A stretch of DNA of 40,148 nt from Chlamydiae bacterium CG10_big_fil_rev_8_21_14_0_10_42_34 (lineage in GTDB: Bacteria; Chlamydiota; Chlamydiia; Chlamydiales; SM23-39): positions 1 through 40,148 of the forward strand of contig PFAD01000019.1 in the NCBI GenBank assembly GCA_002773795.1, in the 5' to 3' direction. Below the pieces are notes generated by a model. That model saw only the letters and a list, made by a program, of their open reading frames with translations, was not told where the DNA came from and did not search any database. This document shows, in pieces, positions 24,704-33,610 of the stretch. How positions within the stretch are numbered: position 1 is the first letter of the stretch; every line of letters starts with the position of its first letter. The position numbers were made by a program, and so were the translations under genes.

Positions 24704-26524
24704 CTAAGAACTCAGAGCAGCTTCGGATCTTTGCTGCGTATTCCAAAGAAATGCATATTGCCCATTCGACGAGATCAGCTCTAAATGAGAACCTGTTTCC
24801 ACAATCCGGCCTCTTTCCAAAACATAGATCTGGTTAGCATCGATTACCGTTGAAAGCCTGTGCGCAACAATAATAATTGTTTTCTTTCCTTGAAAATGGC
24901 TCAAGGCTTTTTGAATTAATTTTTCCGATTGCGTATCTAAACTACTTGTCGCCTCATCAAGGATTAAAACTTCAGGATTACGGACAAATGCGCGCGCCAA
25001 TGCAATTCTTTGACGCTCTCCCCCAGAAAGACGGTATCCTCTCTCACCTAATACAGTCTGATACCCTTGAGGCAATCGTGAAATAAATTCATGAGCCTCG
25101 GCCATCTTCGATGCAAGAACAACTTCATCAGCTGTTGCATCAAGAAAGCCGAAACGAATATTTTCCTCAATTGTGTCATTAAAAATGAAAGTATCTTGGC
25201 TTACTACCCCTAAAGCATTACGCCAACTTTCCAAGCTAAATTCTTTGATCTCATGTTCATCGACCAGAATTTTGCCTTGTGTTGGCTCATATAAGCGAAC
25301 AAGAAGATCCATAATGGAGGATTTTCCAGCTCCAGAAGAGCCAACAAAAGCTACTGTAGAACCTTTAGGGATAGTAAATGTCGCATCTTGAATTGCCGGT
25401 TCGTTTGTGTCGTTATACTGAAGCTTGACATGATCAAAGGCAATATATCCTTTAATCTTAGGAAATACGTTACCTTCTTGCTTGGCATAGCTTTTCCCTT
25501 TAGCACTTAATATTTCTTCAAGTCTTTCAACAGGTCCCCAATTAGAAGCAATACTAGTTATCCCAGCCAAAAATAATTGAAATCTGCCATTAATACGGTA
25601 GACAATCGTAACAAATGTTAGCAAAATCGGCAGGGCATTTGTATGCTTGTTCACCAGAATTTTCTCTCCCACAATCAAAAATATCCCCACTAAAACGACT
25701 CCTGTGATTTCACTAATTGGGGGGATAGCGCGGCTCCAATAAGCAAGCGTTTTTGTAGCCTTAGCAACTTTATTAAGAGTTGAAAGAATGCTTTCTAGCA
25801 CATTTTTTTGTTTTGCAAATGTATGAATGACTCTCATCCCATTGAGACTTTGTATAGTGTTTTTACTAAACTCTACAAGATGCTCGGAAAGAAGGATCGA
25901 AATTTTCGAGATTTTTTGAATAATAATTTTAAGCGAAATACCAATTAATCCAAATAAAACAACAGCAAATAATGTTAGTGGAACCGACAGAAAAAACATA
26001 ACCCCTATCGAGGCGCAAATTGTAAAGGCAGCTACAATGGAGCAGTTTGCAGCATCCATTACAGTGGGGATCAAGATAGACGGTATTTTTGCATACTCGA
26101 CGAGATCCCCAATCTTATATTTGCTTACACAAGGAAATGTAAGAGACAAAATCTGTTGATAAACCCTTTTTTGTGTATCGATTTGAATACGGGTAGCTAA
26201 AAGAATAGCTGTGATTTGTCCTATATAAGTAAGTGCGCTTCTAAAAGCTTGCAGCAGAAGGGCTGCTGCTAAGAAAAACACGAAAAGCTCCCGTGTATTA
26301 AAAGAAGCAATCCAATTAAAAATAATGGGATGTAAGAAAAATGGGTGATCCAAAGCGTTGTTACCGCTTAGAGCGCTGAAGGAAAGCAAGATACACCCAA
26401 AAGAGAGACCTTCTAAAAGCCCTGCCAAAATATTTGGGATTAAAATAAGGCCGAATACAAATAAGTTCTTCCCCTTTTCGCCTAGAAAAATACCCCTAAT
26501 TATTGGCTTTGAAAATCCTTTCAT
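24704..26524 (-). CDS. Fused ABC exporter (MsbA/PglK-like), candidate glycan-lipid flippase
   Basis: This 606-residue half-transporter has an N-terminal membrane domain (about 20-330, six segments) and a C-terminal ATPase. The ATPase shows Walker A GSSGAGKS (395-402), the signature LSGGERQ (499-505), Walker B ILDE (521-524) and the switch His555 (IVAHRLSTV). It should work as a homodimer in the inner membrane. The family includes MsbA (lipid A) and PglK (lipid-linked oligosaccharide). Its place between two glycan gene blocks, with no Wzx or Wzm/Wzt gene in the window, suggests a flippase for the glycan. That is inference. GGAG lies eleven bases before the ATG. Confidence 0.85.
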   Translation of the reverse strand: MKGFSKPIIRGIFLGEKGKNLFVFGLILIPNILAGLLEGLSFGCILLSFSALSGNNALDHPFFLHPIIFNWIASFNTRELFVFFLAAALLLQAFRSALTYIGQITAILLATRIQIDTQKRVYQQILSLTFPCVSKYKIGDLVEYAKIPSILIPTVMDAANCSIVAAFTICASIGVMFFLSVPLTLFAVVLFGLIGISLKIIIQKISKISILLSEHLVEFSKNTIQSLNGMRVIHTFAKQKNVLESILSTLNKVAKATKTLAYWSRAIPPISEITGVVLVGIFLIVGEKILVNKHTNALPILLTFVTIVYRINGRFQLFLAGITSIASNWGPVERLEEILSAKGKSYAKQEGNVFPKIKGYIAFDHVKLQYNDTNEPAIQDATFTIPKGSTVAFVGSSGAGKSSIMDLLVRLYEPTQGKILVDEHEIKEFSLESWRNALGVVSQDTFIFNDTIEENIRFGFLDATADEVVLASKMAEAHEFISRLPQGYQTVLGERGYRLSGGERQRIALARAFVRNPEVLILDEATSSLDTQSEKLIQKALSHFQGKKTIIIVAHRLSTVIDANQIYVLERGRIVETGSHLELISSNGQYAFLWNTQQRSEAALSS

Positions 26525-26558
26525 TCAATTCGTTGCTCCAAAAAAGTCTGCGCTATTG

Positions 26559-26587
26559 ATACTAACATCGATCTGTAAAAACTGCAA
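26559..26587 (-). promoter_or_regulatory. Sigma-70-like promoter for the ABC exporter gene
   Basis: On the minus strand there is TTGCAG (26582-26587), 17 bases, and TAGTAT (26559-26564), 34 bases before the ATG at 26524. Boxes match consensus at four positions each or better. Confidence 0.45.
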
Positions 26588-26676
26588 TTCATGCTCAATG
26601 GACAAGAGAAATCGTGAAATAAAATTCAGCCCCAATTATACTCCGCGCAAAGCTGATCATAGAGAGTTTCATTCAG

Positions 26677-27984
26677 ATGAGTTTCACTTTAATGGGAAGA
26701 ATTGGGAATCGATACTCCAAAACGTTATGTATCGCTAGAGCGACACTTCACATTCTCGCAGTTTTTTGCTCCATTCTTTTTTTCCCAATCAGCTGGCTTC
26801 TTAAACTATTGGGGATTCGGGTATTTGTTTCAGGAACAGCGATAGGGCACTTCACAATCGAACCTGAAACCTACTTAAAAGAGCAGAGACTAGGAAGAAT
26901 TCCAAAATACAAATCTATTTTATTCCCTCCCTTCAAACCGGTTATTTCTCGACACCCATGGAAGCTCAATACTTGTAATGACTATCTTACTCACCTATGG
27001 AAACAACGATTTTGGGTGATCACAAATCCCCTTATAGCATTTCTCCTGTACCCCATACTAGGTGGACCCTATCTGAAAAAACCATTATTTTTTCGCAAAC
27101 ACTGGCTGTTTCATCAAAATCAATATTGGGAGCTAAAAGCTGGAAATCGACTTTTTGATATTCAAGCTGAGTACTACAAAAAATTCCCCACATTTAGCCC
27201 AGCTGAATCAATGTTAAAAATCCCAACAGCTGATGAAGAAAAGGGAAGAAAAGTCCTGAGTCAGTGGGGAATTGGCAAGGAGGACTGGTTTGTCTGTTTT
27301 TATGCAAGAGAACCTGGCTTTTATGATTTTAGAGATGCTCAAGTACAAGGACTACGTTACGCGGACATCGACACATACCACTTAGCATTACAAGAAATCT
27401 CACAAAGGGGCGGCTGGTGCATTCGAATGGGATCGCCAAATACGAAACCTCTTTCAACCAAACTATCACAAATTCCTCGCATTATCGATTATCCCCACAC
27501 CGAGTTCGTTTCCCCCTTTATGGACGTGTTTCTTTCAGCCAAGTGCCGCTTTTTTTTAGGAGGGGCAAGTGGAATCACCCTTTTACCCGGGTTATTTGGA
27601 AATCCAAGTGTTGTGGCAAATCTTGTTCCCGTTAATGTGCTCCCTCCTTACCCAAACGATATAGGCATTCTTAAACTCCATTATTCGCAAAAGAAAAAAC
27701 GACTCCTTACATTCCCAGAAATTTACAAAACAAGACTTGGAATGTCTCACGAAAACCGTGATTTCGAAAAGGCACAAATTGATCTCATCGATAATACAGA
27801 TGAAGAAATTCACGAGGCTGTAAAAGAAATGCTAGATCGCTTGGAAAATAGATTTATTGAATCCGACCATCACCCACAACTACAAAAACGATTTATGGAT
27901 AGGATACCGAGCGAAGCTTGGAGTAAAAATTGCTGCGCCCGCATAGGAGCACATTTTTTAAATAAATACGCTGATTTATTTTGA
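26677..27984 (+). CDS. TIGR04372-family glycosyltransferase
   Basis: This 435-residue protein has a hydrophobic segment near 20-45 and then a soluble part. FYAREPGFYDFRDA (near 205-218) followed by DIDTYHLALQEI and GGWCIRMG are the stretches by which I recognise the TIGR04372 putative glycosyltransferase family, found in O-antigen and surface glycan clusters. FLGGASGITLLPGLFGNP resembles the GT-B donor site. Donor and acceptor are unknown. The ATG at 26677 has only a weak purine stretch before it; ATG at 26692 is an alternative. It is the first gene of a second plus-strand run and is divergent from the ABC exporter. Its stop overlaps the next start by one base. Confidence 0.78.
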   Translation: MSFTLMGRIGNRYSKTLCIARATLHILAVFCSILFFPISWLLKLLGIRVFVSGTAIGHFTIEPETYLKEQRLGRIPKYKSILFPPFKPVISRHPWKLNTCNDYLTHLWKQRFWVITNPLIAFLLYPILGGPYLKKPLFFRKHWLFHQNQYWELKAGNRLFDIQAEYYKKFPTFSPAESMLKIPTADEEKGRKVLSQWGIGKEDWFVCFYAREPGFYDFRDAQVQGLRYADIDTYHLALQEISQRGGWCIRMGSPNTKPLSTKLSQIPRIIDYPHTEFVSPFMDVFLSAKCRFFLGGASGITLLPGLFGNPSVVANLVPVNVLPPYPNDIGILKLHYSQKKKRLLTFPEIYKTRLGMSHENRDFEKAQIDLIDNTDEEIHEAVKEMLDRLENRFIESDHHPQLQKRFMDRIPSEAWSKNCCARIGAHFLNKYADLF

Positions 27985-28874
27985 TGGATAAAACTAAAAC
28001 AAAAACTTTTGTCATTGGAAGCGCAGGCTTTTTGGGAAAGCATTTTCTTGAGAGCTACCGTAATGATGAACCTAAAACGATAGGAACTCAGCACTTCTCT
28101 TCGGATAAGCCCTTCTATTTTAACCTGGAAAAACCAGATATTAGAGCACTTCCTTTAAACGAAGGATATACACATGCGTTGATTGCCGCTTCGACGGGAC
28201 TTTTTGTCGAGTGTGAGAAACAGTATGAAAAAACAGCTGTTGGCAATGTTTACGGAACGCTTCAACTGGCCAAAAGCTTAGCAGAAGTGAATATTACCCC
28301 TATCTTATTTTCTTCATCATATGTTTTTGACGGCAACGATGGACAATACTCAGAAGAAAGTTTGATTAACCCCATCAATGGATATGGGCTTCAAAAAGCG
28401 GAAGTAGAAAAAAAAATTGACCACGTCTGCAAAGGAAATTACCTTCTTCTTCGCTTGAGCAAAGTATTTACACTTGCAAAAGGAGACGGGACTCTCCTCG
28501 ATGAAATTGTGCAAAAGCTAGTGTCTCAAAAAACTATTTTTGCCGCTCATGATCAGATTTTCACCCCCATTCTCATCGATGATGTAATTCGCATAACCCA
28601 GCACCTACAAGCTCTTAGAGCTACGGGATTATATCATATTTGCGGCACAGAAAACTGGTCTAGATACGACCTCACAAAAACCATTTCCAGCTTATTATCG
28701 AGTCCTCCCACAATCATACAGTCGATCTCTCTCGACGATCTTCCCGACAAAATAAAAAGACCGAAGAAAACAAATATGCTATGCCAAAAAGCGTTAAACA
28801 CAGGCATTAGTCCTCCAAAAACTGTGACTGAATGTATTCAAATCATGCAAAACTTATGGGTAGAACATGTCTAG
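27984..28874 (+). CDS. RmlD-like NAD(P)-dependent sugar reductase (extended SDR)
   Basis: This 296-residue SDR has the cofactor loop GSAGFLGKHF and the catalytic Ser in SSSYVFDG, the hallmark of dTDP-4-dehydrorhamnose reductases. The Tyr/Lys pair is in NGYGLQKAEVEK. Next to EESLINPINGYG it matches the RmlD-type order. It probably reduces a 4-keto NDP-sugar to the finished deoxy sugar. The rest of an Rml set (RmlA, B, C) is not in this window, although the 4,6-dehydratase-like gene at 18117 could supply a substrate. The start is the ATG at 27984, overlapping the preceding TGA. It overlaps the next gene by eight bases. Confidence 0.8.
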   Translation: MDKTKTKTFVIGSAGFLGKHFLESYRNDEPKTIGTQHFSSDKPFYFNLEKPDIRALPLNEGYTHALIAASTGLFVECEKQYEKTAVGNVYGTLQLAKSLAEVNITPILFSSSYVFDGNDGQYSEESLINPINGYGLQKAEVEKKIDHVCKGNYLLLRLSKVFTLAKGDGTLLDEIVQKLVSQKTIFAAHDQIFTPILIDDVIRITQHLQALRATGLYHICGTENWSRYDLTKTISSLLSSPPTIIQSISLDDLPDKIKRPKKTNMLCQKALNTGISPPKTVTECIQIMQNLWVEHV

Positions 28875-29478
28875 CACTCTATTAAAATTTGGAGACCATT
28901 GGTCCTTCAACATTCGAAATGATCCCAAACGATTGGCTTTTGTTCTGGCTCGTTATCACTTTGCCACCAAAATGATGCAAAATCCTACTTCAGTCCTAGA
29001 GCTAGGCTGTAGCGAAGGGGTTGGAGCCCCTATACTAACGCGTCAAGCAAAAAAATATACTGGAATTGATTTAGACATGTCAGCAATCAAAAGCGCACAA
29101 ACTAATTTCCCAGAAGATAAATTCCAATTTACTCATGATGACTTCATGGGAAATCTTTATGGAAAATTTGACGCTGTGGTTAGCTTGGATGTCGTCGAAC
29201 ACATTTTACCAGAATTTGAACACATCTACTTTGAAACAGTTCGAAAAAATGTTTCTGATGAGGGGATTTGTATCATTGGCACACCTAATATTACCGCTGC
29301 TCCCTTTGCCTCTGAGGCAAGTCAATTGGGCCACGTAAATCTTTTTACTCAAAAGCGCCTAACGACCACTCTTGGAAAGTATTTTAAATTTGTATTCCCC
29401 TTCGGGATGAATGATGAAGTTGTCCATACAGGATTTTCTGGCATGTCACACTATTTAATTTGCATAGGATTTAATTAA
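28867..29478 (+). CDS. SAM-dependent methyltransferase (class I)
   Basis: This 203-residue class I methyltransferase has motif I VLELGCSEGVG (near 41-51), acidic GIDLD and VVSLDVVEHI. Several stretches, GTPNITA, ASEASQLGHVNL and NDEVVHTGFS, recur in the protein encoded at 35312-35989, so the two are paralogs. The sugar position methylated is unknown. It lies between an RmlD-like reductase and another methyltransferase gene in the same run, with short overlaps. Role in methylating a glycan or nucleotide sugar is inferred from context. Confidence 0.82.
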   Translation: MSSTLLKFGDHWSFNIRNDPKRLAFVLARYHFATKMMQNPTSVLELGCSEGVGAPILTRQAKKYTGIDLDMSAIKSAQTNFPEDKFQFTHDDFMGNLYGKFDAVVSLDVVEHILPEFEHIYFETVRKNVSDEGICIIGTPNITAAPFASEASQLGHVNLFTQKRLTTTLGKYFKFVFPFGMNDEVVHTGFSGMSHYLICIGFN

Positions 29479-29479
29479 T

Positions 29480-30103
29480 ATGATCAAAGAAACAAAATCT
29501 AACTGGGAATGCGTTACCAGCATAATTAAACAGGAAACTCCTGTTACTCTTAGCGAGCTAACTACTCAATTGTTTCTTGATCAACCTGAAGAGCTCCTCT
29601 CATTCTTAAATCAATATAAATTCGCTTCAAAATTACTAAAAAAAGATCAAAAAGTTTTAGATATTGGGTGCCGAGAGGGGCTAGGTTCCTATATTTTGGC
29701 CAAGGAAGGGGTTGAAGTACACGGGGTGATAGAGATGAACACAGAGTATAAGATGGCCCTAGCCAACTTCTCTCACCCAAATCTCACATTTTCTTGCCAA
29801 AAGGTCTCGCAAATTCCATCAAGCAATTGGGATGCAATTATCTGCTTAAATCATCCTGATTCTCTAAAAACTCAAACAGAGATTTTTTTAAAGGACTTGT
29901 ACGCAAAGCTAGATAACTCAGGCCTTGTGATTTTGAGTCTTCCCGCCGATTTATCTTTATTTGAAAAAGTTTCTAAATTTCTACAGGATAAATTTATGTT
30001 TTTTTGGAAATTTGCCATATATAACGACACAATCATTCCAGATAATAAAACCCTAATTCCTCTTTTACCATCACTCATAATCGGCGGAAAAAAAAGGAAA
30101 TAA
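29480..30103 (+). CDS. SAM-dependent methyltransferase-like protein, diverged
   Basis: This 207-residue protein has a recognisable motif I (VLDIGCREGLGSYIL near 53-67), so it belongs to the class I methyltransferase fold. The second motif lacks the usual acidic residue (HGVIEMN), and the post-I and IV regions are weak (WDAIICLNHP). It may be a poorly active enzyme, a partner of the preceding methyltransferase, or a diverged acceptor-specific form. It starts one base after the preceding stop and ends two bases before the GT2 gene, which speaks for co-translation. The C-terminus is basic (GGKKRK). Confidence 0.65.
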   Translation: MIKETKSNWECVTSIIKQETPVTLSELTTQLFLDQPEELLSFLNQYKFASKLLKKDQKVLDIGCREGLGSYILAKEGVEVHGVIEMNTEYKMALANFSHPNLTFSCQKVSQIPSSNWDAIICLNHPDSLKTQTEIFLKDLYAKLDNSGLVILSLPADLSLFEKVSKFLQDKFMFFWKFAIYNDTIIPDNKTLIPLLPSLIIGGKKRK

Positions 30104-30105
30104 AC

Positions 30106-31032
30106 GTGCGTCTTTCGATCATCATGCCCAACTATAATCATGGACAATTTTTAAGATCACGGATCGAATCTATTCTTGAGCAGCTCACAGATGAAGATGA
30201 ATTGGTCGTCGTCGACGACGCCTCCACTGATGAGAGCGCTTCAATTATTGGTAAATACGCATCAAAAGACTCAAGAGTTCGCCTTATTCAAAATGGGCAA
30301 AATATGGGGCCTGCAAAATCGGCCAATATCGCAATAGAACACGCAAAGGGTGAATACGTTGCATGGCTGGCATCTGATGACATCATGCTCCCTGGGTTTG
30401 TTAAGCAAAATATGGCCATTTTGCAAAAAAACCCGAAAATTGGAATTGTCTGCTCAAGTTTTGTTGAATGGGATGATCGCTTTCCCTCAGAAACAGTACA
30501 ATATGAACCTCAACTAAATGTAGATAACCCCCAGGTATTTTCCCCCTCAATAATTACTCAAGTTTTTTGGAATACCAATTTTTGGATTCCAGGAAATACA
30601 GCAATTACTAAGCGGAGCCACATTCTCAAATATGGTCTCTTTAATAGCTCATTTGGGCATCTTTGTGATTGGTTTTTATTTCATACAATTGCTCTTTATG
30701 AAGGAGCTGCCTACATTCCTTCACCACTTGCTCTTTTCCGAAAAAACAACCAGTCTTATAGCAGCCAATCTCGTAACCATCTCGTAAAAAAACGGATGAT
30801 AGAAAAAAACGTAATCGACTATATCTCTCTTCCCGAAAATAAAGAGCTTAGAAGACGCTTTAAACAAGCTGGTCTTTTTCGATTCATTATCCGAAATGAG
30901 CTAATTCAGTTACTCAAAAACCCTCGTTCATGGGATCTACTCCTCTCATTTTTGCACAGAGGGATCTCTAGAAAATTCAAAAAAACATACTCTAAGGAAA
31001 AACTTTATGACATCAATCACAACCCAGCTTAA
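30106..31032 (+). CDS. GT2 family glycosyltransferase
   Basis: This 308-residue GT-A glycosyltransferase starts with LSIIMPNYNHGQFL, carries the nucleotide-binding VVDDASTDES near 36-45, and has WLASDDIMLPG in the DxD position. The C-terminal half (CDWFLFHTIAL) also occurs in slightly changed form in the GT2 encoded at 33611, so the two are paralogs, likely adding related sugars in one chain. The start is GTG with AAAGGA before it. The 3' end overlaps the next gene by 26 bases. Donor sugar not known. Confidence 0.86.
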   Translation: MRLSIIMPNYNHGQFLRSRIESILEQLTDEDELVVVDDASTDESASIIGKYASKDSRVRLIQNGQNMGPAKSANIAIEHAKGEYVAWLASDDIMLPGFVKQNMAILQKNPKIGIVCSSFVEWDDRFPSETVQYEPQLNVDNPQVFSPSIITQVFWNTNFWIPGNTAITKRSHILKYGLFNSSFGHLCDWFLFHTIALYEGAAYIPSPLALFRKNNQSYSSQSRNHLVKKRMIEKNVIDYISLPENKELRRRFKQAGLFRFIIRNELIQLLKNPRSWDLLLSFLHRGISRKFKKTYSKEKLYDINHNPA

Positions 31033-31897
31033 GTCAGCGCTCCAGACAGGATTCAAAAAATTGGGATATCAAATACGTAAACACTATGAAGCATGTGATG
31101 ATATTGGCAGGGAGTATGAAGACCTTCCTGACAGCCCATTTCCAAGGTTTACCCTCAAAAAAGCTCCCCCGACTCCTTGGTCAGGAAATGATGTAAAATT
31201 CATCGTGGATAATGGCAAAACTAAGCTGGAAGAAGTGGTCTATTATTCACACTTGAGCTTGCTAAAGATGTGTAAAGATTTTTCCTTTAAGACCGTTTTA
31301 GACATCGGTAGCCATGAGAGAAGAGTAACCAGAATATTTGAACATATTGGAAAAAAAGTGACCACCATCGAAGTTGCACCAGGTTACGAAGCTGATATCA
31401 AAGCCGATTATCTGTACCACCAATTTACCACCCAATTTGATGCTATTTGGTGCAGCCAAACATACGAACACCAAAGAAATCCTGGGCTATTTTTGGATAA
31501 ATTATTTGATGACTTATCCGATGGCGGCGTCTTAGCTCTTACAGTTCCCTTTCAACTCGATCATTATGTTTTATTTGGTCATTTGAATATTACATCTCCA
31601 CTTATGCTGATCTACCACTTAGTCTGTGCTGGGTTTGATTGTAGCGACATCTGCATGAAGTGCTATAATGGCTCTATAGCAGTCATTCTTAAAAAGAAAT
31701 ACAATGGAATTAAAAGAGGACTCTCTTTTGGGTCATTACCTTTGCTAAACTCGACAAAATCTGCAGCCAAAGAGTTGCTTGGTGATGAGCTTTTCGCTCA
31801 AATGAAACAATCTTTCCCCCCATGTCTTGCTGACGAAGTAGAACGAAATATTCTCACTTCGCATATTAAATCAATCAATTGGAGCGACCCTATTTAA
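31007..31897 (+). CDS. SAM-dependent methyltransferase-like protein
   Basis: This 296-residue protein has a class I methyltransferase core in its middle: VLDIGSHERRVTRIF (about 96-110) as motif I, TTIEVAPG as motif II, and FDAIWCSQTYEHQRNP as motif IV. The glycine-rich loop is reduced to one glycine. The N-terminal 90 residues are unlike standard enzymes. The ATG has AAGGA seven bases upstream and lies within the end of the GT2 gene, so the two are coupled. It is the last gene before a 68-base gap with a promoter. Substrate unknown. Confidence 0.7.
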   Translation: MTSITTQLKSALQTGFKKLGYQIRKHYEACDDIGREYEDLPDSPFPRFTLKKAPPTPWSGNDVKFIVDNGKTKLEEVVYYSHLSLLKMCKDFSFKTVLDIGSHERRVTRIFEHIGKKVTTIEVAPGYEADIKADYLYHQFTTQFDAIWCSQTYEHQRNPGLFLDKLFDDLSDGGVLALTVPFQLDHYVLFGHLNITSPLMLIYHLVCAGFDCSDICMKCYNGSIAVILKKKYNGIKRGLSFGSLPLLNSTKSAAKELLGDELFAQMKQSFPPCLADEVERNILTSHIKSINWSDPI

Positions 31898-31926
31898 AAT
31901 CAATGCAAATTGAAGATATAAAAAAG

Positions 31927-31955
31927 TTGCAAAACCAAACCTATAGTACTATGAT
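31927..31955 (+). promoter_or_regulatory. Sigma-70-like promoter, strong match
   Basis: TTGCAA (31927-31932), exactly 17 bases, TATGAT (31950-31955). The -35 box matches four of six and the -10 box five of six positions. The -10 box ends ten bases before the ATG at 31966, and no Shine-Dalgarno sequence lies between, so a nearly leaderless mRNA is predicted. Confidence 0.58.
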
Positions 31956-31965
31956 TTCGTGATCT

Positions 31966-32826
31966 ATGAGCCTACCCACAAAGACAAAAACACTTAAGAC
32001 AGTTTGGCCGGTTAAACAAACGGTAAATCTTGGGAATTTAATTACTTTCCGCCAAGAGATTGAGCTTATCTGCACGGCTTATGGGTATTCAAACGCCCTT
32101 ATTTTTTTTGAACAAACCCCTCCCCAAATTCAAACTCAACTTTCTTATTTCAATGATGTTTTAAAATCTGAAACCATTGCGATTAAAGTTATTTTTGATT
32201 GTTTGGGCAAAGAAGATGTTGAGTGGCCTCCCAACGATCCAGAAATTGAAAAGTGGTCTTATGGTTCTTTTAAAAGAGTAGGTCTTTTGCATCAAAAAAC
32301 TAACTTATTCCCCAACTTATCTTGGCCGTTAGATAACCTTAATAAAGCAAAGGATCTTTACGAAAATCTAAGAACAAACTGCGAAAAAGTGATCGCTGTA
32401 CATTTAAAGAATCAAGGAAAGGGCCAACCAGAAGAGAGCAATGCACAATTTTCATCTTGGGCGGAGTTTTTTTCTGAAAATCTTCACATTAAATTTCTTC
32501 TTTTAGGCGACGATCACTTTCCTTCGCATTTACTCACCCCCAATTTAGTATTAGCAAGGCAAATGGATGTCAATTTAATCACCCAACTTGCCTTTTGCAG
32601 CCTTTGTGATGGCTTTTTGGGGATGGCTGCTGGAATAGCAACGGCGGCATGTCTAAGTACTACCCCCTATGTTATCTTTAAGCACCCATCCCACCACGTC
32701 GCAGAAATGGAAATAGAACTTGGCGATTTAGACCATCTTTCTTTTGCCCTAGGCAACCAAAAATTATGGCGAATTACTGATGACCTCAAAAATATTCGTG
32801 CTGGTTATGAGGTATTAAAATCATGA
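31966..32826 (+). CDS. Unrecognised protein, possibly GT-B glycosyltransferase
   Basis: I do not recognise this 286-residue protein with certainty. The C-terminal half has VIAVHLKNQG, FLLLGDDHFP and then GFLGMAAGIATAACLSTTPYV. This order of strand, strand and glycine-rich donor loop resembles the C-terminal domain of GT-B enzymes and the TIGR04372 protein at 26677 (FLGGASGITLLPG). The N-terminal half (LITFRQEIELICTAYGY) is not diagnostic. No signal peptide or membrane segment is seen. It has its own promoter and is followed by an SDR gene with an ATGA overlap. Glycosyl transfer is a guess from fold-like pattern and context. Confidence 0.55.
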   Translation: MSLPTKTKTLKTVWPVKQTVNLGNLITFRQEIELICTAYGYSNALIFFEQTPPQIQTQLSYFNDVLKSETIAIKVIFDCLGKEDVEWPPNDPEIEKWSYGSFKRVGLLHQKTNLFPNLSWPLDNLNKAKDLYENLRTNCEKVIAVHLKNQGKGQPEESNAQFSSWAEFFSENLHIKFLLLGDDHFPSHLLTPNLVLARQMDVNLITQLAFCSLCDGFLGMAAGIATAACLSTTPYVIFKHPSHHVAEMEIELGDLDHLSFALGNQKLWRITDDLKNIRAGYEVLKS

Positions 32827-33587
32827 ATCAGCCCAAAAAAGCTGTTCTTTGCGGTGCCTCCCAAGGGATAGGGAGAACCATAGCCTATAAATTCCATTCT
32901 CTTGGTTGGGAAGTTGCAATCCTCGATGTTCAATCCAATGAGGAAATGCAAAGCGCTGGGATCAATATGCATACTTGCGATGTAAGCGATTTTATAAAAA
33001 CTGAATCTACATTCAAAAAAATATTCGAGGATTTTGGAACCGTTGATGTCCTTGTCAATTGCATCAGAACAAGGCAAAAGGCCCCTTCAACAGCCCCCTT
33101 GTTTGAGCAGTGGGAAAAAGCCTTAAAAGTTGATCTAAATACTTATTTAAATGCCTCCTTGATCGTATGTGAAAAGATGAAGACCCTTTCGAAACCCTGC
33201 AATATTATTCAGTTCTCCTCTATCACTTCGCACTTAATAACTCTGAGAGAATCAATGTCTTATCATACAGCAAAGGCTGCGATCAATCAGATGACCAAAT
33301 ATTTGGCTGTTCAATACGGCCCCTATAATATCCGAGTCAATGCGATATCTCCAGGTCTCATAAGCAATGAAAAATCAGAAAACTACTCAAGCATGCCGGA
33401 TGCAAGCTTGTACTCGAAACTTGCACTACATATCCCATTGAGACGTAGCGGTTCTCCAGAGGAAGTCGCAGAAGTAGCTCTCTTCCTCTCTACATCAGCA
33501 TCTTCTTTTATTTCCGGCCAAGAAATTGTGGTTGACGGTGGATTAAGCATCTGCGAGCAGGTTGGAATCGCCCTGCAAAAAGAGTAA
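32823..33587 (+). CDS. Classical short-chain dehydrogenase/reductase
   Basis: This 254-residue classical SDR has the cofactor loop GASQGIG, catalytic Ser in FSSITS, and Tyr/Lys in MSYHTAKAAINQ. The NNAG motif is changed to NCIR, which is unusual. The C-terminal part, with ISPGLI and VVDGGLS, is typical of the FabG-like group. It probably modifies a sugar hydroxyl or keto group in this cluster, but the substrate is unknown. It is translationally coupled to the preceding gene by ATGA and followed 23 bases later by a GT2 gene. Confidence 0.84.
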   Translation: MNQPKKAVLCGASQGIGRTIAYKFHSLGWEVAILDVQSNEEMQSAGINMHTCDVSDFIKTESTFKKIFEDFGTVDVLVNCIRTRQKAPSTAPLFEQWEKALKVDLNTYLNASLIVCEKMKTLSKPCNIIQFSSITSHLITLRESMSYHTAKAAINQMTKYLAVQYGPYNIRVNAISPGLISNEKSENYSSMPDASLYSKLALHIPLRRSGSPEEVAEVALFLSTSASSFISGQEIVVDGGLSICEQVGIALQKE

Positions 33588-33610
33588 ATACTTAAAAAAA
33601 GAAAAATAAT

